Positions 15,309-20,307 of a DNA stretch of 20,307 nucleotides are shown here, in pieces (position 1 is the stretch's first letter; the number at the start of each line of letters is the position of its first letter). Under the pieces are notes generated by a model, which did no database searches, was not told where the DNA came from, and saw only the letters and a program-made list of their open reading frames with translations. The stretch is from Planctomycetota bacterium. Its GTDB lineage: Bacteria; Planctomycetota; Planctomycetia; Pirellulales; Thermoguttaceae. The position numbers were made by a program, and so were the translations under genes. The stretch is from contig JAMOAF010000973.1 of NCBI GenBank assembly GCA_023621895.1, positions 1-20,307 of the forward strand, given 5' to 3'.

Positions 15309-15354
15309 GCCTCGCTGACGCGTCGGGTTAAGAGCCTCGCTGACGCGTCGGGTT
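15309..15354 (+). repeat. Two tandem 21-nt units
   Basis: GCCTCGCTGACGCGTCGGGT followed by T occurs identically at 15309-15329 and 15334-15354, separated by AAGA. The core ACGCGT is itself a palindrome. Confidence 0.9.
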
Positions 15355-15384
15355 GGGAGTGGCGTGGTGAAAGGACGGCGCCAC

Positions 15385-15399
15385 AACTGTTTTACAGTT
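15385..15399. repeat. Small perfect inverted repeat
   Basis: AACTGT and ACAGTT flank a TTT loop. It is not followed by a T-run, so terminator function is doubtful. Confidence 0.5.
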
Positions 15400-15430
15400 C
15401 TATTCCTCACGCAAAAATCTCGGCGTTTTG

Positions 15431-15494
15431 GCGGATTTCAACGACCGCCGGGAATAGTCCCGCAAAACACAACGTAAACCTTTCACCATGCCAA
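15431..15494 (+). repeat. Outer repeat, left copy
   Basis: The 64-nt segment starting GCGGATTTCAACGACCGCCG and ending TTTCACCATGCCA matches 16021-16084 at roughly 86% by eye. It borders the left side of the duplicated unit. Confidence 0.85.
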
Positions 15495-15747
15495 CTTGAC
15501 ATCCTGGAAAGCTCACCCATATTCGGCGCCCATGCCCATCGCCACGACGTGATCCGCGGCCCGGAAGAGAATCGCGAAAACGTGAAACAGACGGCGAACA
15601 GTCCTCAGGCTCCGCGTGGCCGCACGCCACAGGTTCGCAGCCTGCCAACCGTCGCTCTCCCTTCTTTCGCGTTTTCGCCCTTTCGCGTTTTCGCGATCCT
15701 CTTTCCGAAAGCATCCCACGATGTTCAAGTTAAGGGAATACCAGCGG
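15495..15747 (+). repeat. Duplicated non-coding unit, copy A
   Basis: The unit begins CTTGACATCCTGGAAAGCT and ends AATACCAGCGG. Shared landmarks with copy B include CCATCGCCACGACGTGATCC, CAGGCTCCGCGTGGCCGCAC, CAACCGTCGCTCTCCCTTCT and AAGTTAAGGGAATACCAGCG. It lacks about 15 nt of GAAAGGGCG-type sequence present in copy B. Confidence 0.85.
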
Positions 15748-15753
15748 CGGAGA

Positions 15754-16021
15754 CTTGGCACCCTGGAAAGCTTACCCATGTTCAACACCCATGCCCATCG
15801 CCACGACGTGATCCGCGGCGCGGAAGAGAATCGCGAAAGCGCGAAAGGGCGAAAGTGCGAAACAGACGGCGAAGAGTATCAGGCTCCGCGTGGCCGCACG
15901 CCACACGTTCGCAGCCAGCCAACCGTCGCTCTCCCTTCTTTCGCGTTTTCGCCCTTTCGCATTTTCGCGATCCTCTTTCCGAAAGCATCCCGCGATGGTT
16001 AAGTTAAGGGAATACCAGCGG
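15754..16021 (+). repeat. Duplicated non-coding unit, copy B
   Basis: It begins CTTGGCACCCTGGAAAGCT, 259 nt after the matching point of copy A; the right ends are 274 nt apart because of an extra GCGAAAGGGCGAAAG-like segment near 15838-15855. An imperfect inverted repeat of GCGAAA/TTTCGC heptamers (about 15832-15864 against 15937-15970) would make a long stem. Confidence 0.85.
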
Positions 16022-16084
16022 CCGATTTCAACGACCGCCGGGAATCGTTCCGCGGAACAAAGCGTGGACCTTTCACCATGCCAC
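16021..16084 (+). repeat. Outer repeat, right copy
   Basis: It begins GCCGATTTCAACGACCGCCG, 590 nt from the left copy. Most differences cluster in the middle, while both ends are conserved. Confidence 0.85.
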
Positions 16085-16126
16085 GGTGACGCGATCACGC
16101 GCTCCGGCTCTCGAATCACGCCGTTC

Positions 16127-16264
16127 TCAGTCGACCGCGGCCAGATCGAGAAAGACGATGATTGAAGGGTTGCCGACCGCCGCATAATGGCCGGTGAATT
16201 CGAGCCCGCCGGTCTGGCGATTCACCCGGAAGGCGGCAACGTTGTCGCCGCGCTGATTGCAGCT
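16127..16264 (-). pseudogene. Orphaned 3' end of the lactonase gene after an in-frame amber codon
   Basis: On the - strand, the frame continues after the TAG at 16265-16267 for 45 codons to a TGA at 16127-16129. The residues continue the beta-propeller pattern without a break: '..GRFL[stop]SCNQRGDNVAAFRVNRQTGG', ending 'AAVGNPSIIVFLDLAAVD'. Family members usually have Tyr at the stop position, so TAC to TAG is the simplest explanation. No start codon or ribosome binding site makes it an independent gene. Confidence 0.8.
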
Positions 16265-17398
16265 CTAGAGGAACCGGCCGGCCGGGTCGAAGTTGAACGT
16301 GCGCGGATAGTCTCCTCTCGTCCATTCCTCCCCGACATACGCCAAATCGCCGTTCGGGCCAACGGAAAACACCGCGATGCTGTCGTGCAGCCGGTTGCCT
16401 CCGTAGACGAATCGCCCATCGGCGGAGACCAGGATCTCGGAGCAGAAGTTGCTGCCGGCAAACCCGGGCGGCAGACTCGAAACCGTTTGGCGCGCCGCCA
16501 GGCGCCCGGCGCGCGGATCGTAGTCGAACAAGACGATCGTCGAGCCTTCTTCCTGGATCGAGTACAACCAGCGGCCGTTGGGATGAAAGCGGAAATGGCG
16601 TGGACCGTCGCCGGGCGGCAGCGAGACGGCCGGCGGGTCATTCGGAGTCAGCACGCCGCGCTGCTCGTCGAATTTCCAGACGAGGATTTGATCCAAGGCC
16701 AGGTCGGAGTGCAGCACGAAGCGCCCGGAAGGATCGGCCAGAATCATGTGCGCGTGAGTCCGGTCGTGCCCGCTGAAGGCAAAGCTCCCCGGCGGAGCAC
16801 TGGTCGCCCTGGTGGGGCCAATCGTGCCGGCATCGTTCTTGACGTCGGTGGCGTTGTCCAACCGGCCGTCGGGCAGAATCGGCAGCACCGCCACGCAACC
16901 CCCCCGATAGTTGGCCACCAACAGAAACCGCCCGGACGGATGGATGCTCGCATGCGTCGGACCGATGCCGCCGGAGCGGACGGTGTTGAGCAACGTCAAA
17001 TGGCCATCCGCCCGATCGATGGAGAAAGCGCTGACCGTGCCTTCCTTGCCTTCTCCCACGCGATCCGTCTCATTGGTGGAATAGAGCCGGGTTCCCGCCG
17101 CATTCAGCGCCAGGCAGGTGGGGCTCGTTTGCATCTGGTGGATGCCGGCCGGCGCCAGCGCCCCGCTGTCGCGATCGACCCGGAAAAGGTGGATGCCGCG
17201 ACCGTTGCCGGGGGGCAGATCCACCTGTGTTGGCAGCACGTCGCGGAGCGGAGAGCTGAAGGTGCCGACATAGGCGATCAGTGGCCGGCCGGCACGATTC
17301 GATTGCGCATGGAGCAGACCGGCGGCGAGCGGGGTGATCCCCCCCAGCGCGGCGGATGTCTTGAGAAACCAGCGCCGCGAACAGTTGTGTCGATTCAT
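16265..17398 (-). CDS. Tat-exported lactonase (6-phosphogluconolactonase-like beta-propeller), C-terminally truncated
   Basis: There are 377 residues before a TAG. The N-terminus carries a textbook Tat signal, S7-R-R-W-F-L-K13, then a hydrophobic stretch ending '..LLHAQ'. After that, 'LIAYVGTFSS' opens a seven-bladed propeller with repeated blade motifs: 'SPTCLALNAAGTRLYSTNE', 'GPTHASIHPSGRFLLVANY', 'DPSGRFVLHSDLALDQI', 'GPRHFRFHPNGRWLYSIQE' and 'SADGRFVYGGNRLHDSI'. This fits the lactonase family (6-phosphogluconolactonase/muconate-cyclase-like), which acts here in the periplasm, so a sugar-lactone substrate is uncertain. The stop falls within the last blade motif 'DPAGRFL', and 45 intact codons follow (separate entry). 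It begins 19 nt after the response-regulator stop and is probably co-transcribed with it. The truncation removes the final strands that normally close the propeller, so function may be impaired. Confidence 0.88.
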   Translation of the reverse strand: MNRHNCSRRWFLKTSAALGGITPLAAGLLHAQSNRAGRPLIAYVGTFSSPLRDVLPTQVDLPPGNGRGIHLFRVDRDSGALAPAGIHQMQTSPTCLALNAAGTRLYSTNETDRVGEGKEGTVSAFSIDRADGHLTLLNTVRSGGIGPTHASIHPSGRFLLVANYRGGCVAVLPILPDGRLDNATDVKNDAGTIGPTRATSAPPGSFAFSGHDRTHAHMILADPSGRFVLHSDLALDQILVWKFDEQRGVLTPNDPPAVSLPPGDGPRHFRFHPNGRWLYSIQEEGSTIVLFDYDPRAGRLAARQTVSSLPPGFAGSNFCSEILVSADGRFVYGGNRLHDSIAVFSVGPNGDLAYVGEEWTRGDYPRTFNFDPAGRFL

Positions 17399-17417
17399 GG
17401 CGAAAACCGATTACGTC

Positions 17418-18050
17418 TTACACCAGTCCTTTGCGGACCGCCCAAACAGCGGCCTGTGTCCGATCGCTCACGGCGATCTTGCGGAGAATGTTCTGGACAT
17501 GCTCCTTGACCGTTTCGACGCTGATCTCCAAGGAGCGGCCGATCTCCTTGTTGCTCAGGCCCAAGGCAACGTGCCGCAAGACCTGGGTCTCACGCTGCGT
17601 GAGAGGGACCTCGTCGTCGTCGATGACCTGGCGGACCTTCATCGCGCTGGCCACGCGCCGCAGCTCTCCCGCCCGCGAAGGCGATTCGCCGGCAGCAGCG
17701 GCCGTGATCGTCGAAATCAGGTCTTCGCGGCTGGCCCCTTTGAGGACGTAGTCGCTGGCGCCCAAGGCGACGGCGCGAGCGACGTACGTGGGGTTGTCGT
17801 AGGTGGAGAGCATCACCACGCGGCTCTCGGGCACAACGCCGCGCAACTTCTCCAGGGCAGCCAGCCCGTCGCCGTCCGGCATGCGGATGTCGAGCAGAAT
17901 CACGTCGGGTCTTGACCTCTCGGCCTGCTCGATCGCCTCTTTGCCGGTCGCAGCCTCCGCCACGACTTCGATGTCCGAGCCGGCAAGCAAGCTCTTCAGG
18001 CCCGTGCGTATGACCTCATGGTCGTCCACGACAAGGAGTCTGACGCTCAT
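17418..18050 (-). CDS. NarL/FixJ-type response regulator
   Basis: This is a 210-residue two-domain protein. The receiver (1-120) has D9/D10, phospho-acceptor D54 ('ILLDIRMPDGDG'), the Ser/Thr switch in 'VVMLSTYD' and Lys in 'DYVLKGAS'. The LuxR-type helix-turn-helix (about 149-195) reads 'LTQRETQVLRHVALGLSNKE' then 'IGRSLEISVETVKEHVQNIL', a full match to the family. Known role: DNA binding after phosphorylation by a sensor kinase. No histidine kinase is adjacent. It is divergent from the NtrC-type gene across 573 nt and probably leads an operon with the lactonase. No strong ribosome binding site precedes the ATG. Confidence 0.96.
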   Translation of the reverse strand: MSVRLLVVDDHEVIRTGLKSLLAGSDIEVVAEAATGKEAIEQAERSRPDVILLDIRMPDGDGLAALEKLRGVVPESRVVMLSTYDNPTYVARAVALGASDYVLKGASREDLISTITAAAAGESPSRAGELRRVASAMKVRQVIDDDEVPLTQRETQVLRHVALGLSNKEIGRSLEISVETVKEHVQNILRKIAVSDRTQAAVWAVRKGLV

Positions 18051-18095
18051 AGGGGAACCCCCAAAAGGAAATAGAACCGTTGACGTCTCATCGCT

Positions 18096-18105
18096 GTACT
18101 AGTAC
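18096..18105. promoter_or_regulatory. Perfect palindrome, candidate operator
   Basis: GTACTAGTAC lies 46 nt before the ATG of the NarL-type gene on the - strand. Dimeric NarL-family regulators bind short inverted repeats, so autoregulation is conceivable, but a 10-nt palindrome alone is weak evidence. Confidence 0.3.
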
Positions 18106-18469
18106 CGCGGGGGCGAATCGAGAAAAAAACCGCTCCGTCGCAGGAGTCGCCCCCCTAGTAAGAGTACCATTCCAAACGTCCAGCACAACCCACTCTGGAC
18201 CCATCGGGGGAATCTTTCCACCCAAAGGGTCAGGTTTCCAGCTAAATAGTAACGCACCTTGGGTTGGGCTGTAAGTACCCAACGGGACTAACATACCCCC
18301 CCGATACAGTGGGATGGACCAAAACTCCTCCCCCTTGGCGGAAGGGCTCCAGGGGCTTGCTGACGCTGCCTCGGGCACACTCTACCGGAAAAACCGGCAT
18401 CTTCCCGACAAGACACTCGGTAGATTCAGCACTCGCCTCAACTGCGTGTGAAAATAGGTAAACTCCGCG

Positions 18470-18498
18470 TTGACTGGCCTGATCTTGTAACGTAGATA
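18470..18498 (+). promoter_or_regulatory. Candidate sigma-70-like promoter for the NtrC-type gene
   Basis: TTGACT (18470-18475) matches 5 of 6 at -35; after exactly 17 nt, TAGATA (18493-18498) is a weak -10, and GATATT (18495-18500) is an alternative. It would give a leader of about 120 nt. Confidence 0.4.
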
Positions 18499-18623
18499 TT
18501 TGGCGACCAGGGGCGCTGCTTTTCGGCAACCATCTCCCCTGCATTTCCATCCCGAACGACCCTTGGTGCTCCGGCGCTGGAAGTTCCAGCGATCCGGCAC
18601 ACTTCCACCCCAAGGTAGACATC

Positions 18624-20006
18624 ATGAGCAAGGGCACCCTCCTGTTGGTCGACGATGACCGCCAGGTCCTCGCTTCGATGGCCGACTGGCTGCGAGGCCA
18701 GGGCTATGACGTGGACACGGCGCAGAATTGCCAGCGCGCTCGCGGCGCGATTGCACACCGCGCCTACGACGTGGCCCTGCTCGATGTCCGCTTGCCCGAC
18801 GGCGACGGCTTCGATCTGCTCGCCCACTGCCGCCGCGAACATCCCAAAACCTCGGTGATCATGCTCACCGGCTACTGCACGGTCGACTCGGCGGTCGAGG
18901 CGATTCGGCAAGGAGCGTTCGATTTCCTCACCAAGCCGCTGATCGACGATGAGTTGGAGATGTCGATCCAGCGAGCCCTCAGCCAGCAGCGCGTGCTGGA
19001 GGAAAACGAGAACCTCAAGACGCAGCTCGATCTGCGTTTCGGCATGGAAAATGTCGTCGGCAGCGACCATCGCATGCGAAAGATCTTCGACGTGATCGAC
19101 AGCGTCGCGGATACCCGGGCGACGGTGTTGATCACCGGCGAGAGCGGGACGGGCAAGTCGATGATCGCCAGGGCCATTCACCGCCGCAGCGCTCGGCGCG
19201 ACCGCCCCTTCGTAGAAGTCGCCTGCGGCGCGCTGCCCGAAACGCTCTTGGAAAGCGAGCTGTTCGGCCACGTGGCCGGGGCCTTCACCGGCGCCGCCAG
19301 CGACAAGATGGGAAAATTCAAACAGGCCGACGGAGGCTCCATCTTCCTCGATGAAATCGGCACCGCCAGCGTCGGCATGCAAGTCAAACTGCTTCGCGTG
19401 CTCCAGGATTTCGAGTTCGAACAGGTCGGTGGAACAAAGACTTTCACGATCGACACCCGAGTCATCCTGGCAACCAACGACAACCTGGCCCGGGCCGTGT
19501 CGGAGGGCCGATTTCGCCAGGACCTGTTCTACCGCATCAACGTCATCAATATCGAATTGCCGGCGCTCCGCGATCGGATCGGCGACATCCCCCTGCTGGC
19601 AAACCATTTTCTCCAGTCCGTTTGCAGCGAAAACGGCAAGCACGTCGAAGGCTTCACCGATGCGGCGATGGCCGCGCTCCAGGCCCACGGCTGGCCGGGC
19701 AACGTGCGGGAGTTGCAGAACGTGATCGAAAGGGCCGTCCTGCTCGGCAAACGGCCGACGATCGGACTGGAGGACCTGCCCCCAGCCCTCAGTCAGAATA
19801 GCCCAATCCGCGTCGAACCGATCGGAACGCGAACGCTCCGCGAGGCCCTCGAAGGCCCCGAACGCCAGATCATTCGCGAGGCGCTGGAAATCCATAACTG
19901 GAATCGCCACGAGACCGCCGACGCCCTCGGCATCAACCGCACTACGCTCTATAAAAAAATGAAGCGCCTCGGCCTCGGGGAATCAAGCCACCAGGTGGCC
20001 GAGTGA
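18624..20006 (+). CDS. NtrC-family sigma-54-dependent response regulator
   Basis: This is a 460-residue protein of the standard three-domain form. The receiver has D10-D12, phospho-acceptor D54 ('ALLDVRLPDGDG') and K104 in 'FDFLTKPL'. The AAA+ domain (about 143-375) has Walker A G172-E-S-G-T-G-K-S179, the sigma-54-contacting loop G219-A-F-T-G-A224, Walker B 'SIFLDEIG' (239-246), 'ATNDNL', 'FRQDLFYRINV' with the arginine finger, and 'GWPGNVREL' (356-364). A Fis-type helix-turn-helix (about 426-450, 'NRHETADALGINRTTLYKKM') ends it. All catalytic motifs are intact, so it should remodel sigma-54 polymerase at distant promoters. AAGG at 18612-18615 supports the ATG at 18624. There is no adjacent histidine kinase. 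Confidence 0.97.
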   Translation: MSKGTLLLVDDDRQVLASMADWLRGQGYDVDTAQNCQRARGAIAHRAYDVALLDVRLPDGDGFDLLAHCRREHPKTSVIMLTGYCTVDSAVEAIRQGAFDFLTKPLIDDELEMSIQRALSQQRVLEENENLKTQLDLRFGMENVVGSDHRMRKIFDVIDSVADTRATVLITGESGTGKSMIARAIHRRSARRDRPFVEVACGALPETLLESELFGHVAGAFTGAASDKMGKFKQADGGSIFLDEIGTASVGMQVKLLRVLQDFEFEQVGGTKTFTIDTRVILATNDNLARAVSEGRFRQDLFYRINVINIELPALRDRIGDIPLLANHFLQSVCSENGKHVEGFTDAAMAALQAHGWPGNVRELQNVIERAVLLGKRPTIGLEDLPPALSQNSPIRVEPIGTRTLREALEGPERQIIREALEIHNWNRHETADALGINRTTLYKKMKRLGLGESSHQVAE

Positions 20007-20307
20007 TGTGGCAGCCGTCAGCCGTCAGCCGTCAGAGCACGTGAGTCTCTTCAGTGGGGCGCCAAGAGCCAAATTACGCCGAAGGCGTTTCATCGCCAAG
20101 CGAGATCTCCACGCAGCGGTCTCCGCGTATACAGCCGCTCCCCCGCTTGCCACGGCAAAGCCGCTGAACGACGAAGCCATAAGGGCCGCGCAGCGCACCC
20201 TTGGACTGCGCGGCCGGTACAGCCGACCCTCTACCGAAGGCGTTGAACATCGCGGCGCGCGCTCGGCTACCCAATCAGGGTTGCCCTGCGGAAAGCCCGC
20301 AGACAAC
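20007..20307. other. Repeat-rich tail at the window end
   Basis: There are 301 nt with no supported gene. It has tandem GCCGTCA heptamers (about 20012-20035), two CCGAAGGCGTT motifs (near 20080 and 20232), and a strong inverted repeat at 20184-20215. A 93-codon frame on the - strand is rich in Arg, Ser and Ala with no domain signature and looks like a repeat-derived artefact. Confidence 0.6.
20184..20215. terminator. GC-rich inverted repeat, possible terminator
   Basis: GGCCGCGCAG (20184-20193) and CTGCGCGGCC (20206-20215) are perfect 10-nt arms with a 12-nt loop, 177 nt after the NtrC-type stop. There is no T-run after it, so factor-independent termination is uncertain. Confidence 0.35.

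Larger units (their letters stand above)
15111..16126. other. Non-coding repeat island between ftsH and the lactonase
   Basis: About 1 kb with no supported gene separates two convergent genes. It holds an inverted pair of GC-rich repeats (15175-15263), two tandem 21-nt units (15309-15354), a small perfect hairpin AACTGT-TTT-ACAGTT (15385-15399), and a nested structure: a 64-nt repeat, two divergent copies of an approximately 260-nt unit, and the 64-nt repeat again (15431-16084). The open frames here, on both strands, change between the two unit copies and show no protein features. Confidence 0.75.
18051..18623. promoter_or_regulatory. Divergent regulatory region between two response regulators
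   Basis: There are 573 nt of clearly lower GC than the flanking genes, with no supported gene. It must hold promoters for both directions. Seen: a perfect palindrome GTACTAGTAC (18096-18105) close to the NarL-type start; an inverted repeat GTTGGG/CCCAAC (18263-18268, 18278-18283) with a 9-nt loop; CCGG-AAAAA-CCGG around 18388-18400; and a candidate + strand promoter at 18470-18498. AAGG at 18612-18615 serves the + strand gene. No sigma-54 site of good quality was found. Confidence 0.6.

Noticed and set aside
15513..16185. Several 90-150 codon frames on both strands in the repeat island
   Set aside because: They arise from the duplicated non-coding units; frames differ between copies A and B and encode low-complexity Arg/Ser-rich sequence.
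16187..17509. 440-codon + strand frame
   Set aside because: Antisense to the lactonase, whose Tat signal and blade motifs are clear.
18352..18375. Possible sigma-54 (-24/-12) promoter
   Set aside because: A GG-N10-GC spacing exists, but the flanking bases do not match TGGCAC and TTGCA.
18242..18637. 131-codon - strand frame in the divergent region
   Set aside because: No ribosome binding site or recognisable feature; it overlaps the start of the NtrC-type gene.
18438..19910. 490-codon - strand frame
   Set aside because: Antisense to the NtrC-type regulator with all motifs intact.
20025..20306. 93-codon - strand frame at the window end
   Set aside because: Built from repeated motifs and a hairpin, with no protein signature; it could be revisited with more sequence to the right.

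Overview
The window looks like chromosomal DNA of a GC-rich planctomycete, probably Pirellulales-like. This is inferred from several things: a Ser/Thr kinase with the extra N-terminal leader common in that phylum, a Tat-exported lactonase, secretin-domain and GspA/ExeA-like proteins, roomy intergenic spaces, and abundant palindromic and GC-rich dispersed repeats between genes. No tRNA, rRNA, CRISPR array, transposase or integrase was recognised. Thirteen protein-coding genes are supported; eleven are on the + strand and two on the - strand.

Layout. (1) 2-4200: the 3' part of a secretin-N-domain protein, then a tight LemA / M48 metallopeptidase pair, the peptidase carrying a TerB-like tail. 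(2) 4201-4675: a gap with inverted-repeat (REP-like) elements. (3) 4676-8226: a three-gene cassette with overlapping or abutting genes. It encodes a single-pass membrane protein with a long Pro/Ala-rich outer tail, a BY-kinase/ParA-like protein whose P-loop lysine is replaced by cysteine, and a GspA/ExeA-type AAA ATPase with intact Walker motifs. (4) 8636-12749: a phosphorylation-signalling block, with a receiver fused to an RsbW-like ATPase, a membrane-anchored PP2C phosphatase and a membrane-anchored Ser/Thr kinase. (5) 13122-15110: FtsH. (6) 15111-16126: about 1 kb of nested non-coding repeats. (7) 16127-18050, - strand: a NarL-type response regulator followed by a Tat-exported lactonase whose frame is cut by one amber codon 45 codons before its natural end. 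(8) 18624-20006: a divergent sigma-54-dependent NtrC-type regulator, then a repeat-rich tail to the window end.

How the genes may work together (inference). LemA, the M48 peptidase and FtsH suggest membrane-protein quality control. The kinase, phosphatase and receiver-RsbW genes look like a Ser/Thr phosphorylation or partner-switching circuit, although no STAS antagonist or sigma factor is present here. The two response regulators lack an adjacent histidine kinase. The least ordinary part is the 4676-8226 cassette, which resembles the ATPase pair of exopolysaccharide/PEP-CTERM loci but has a defective P-loop partner and an unrecognised Pro/Ala-rich membrane protein. The interrupted lactonase and the nested repeats beside it are the other two points most worth checking.
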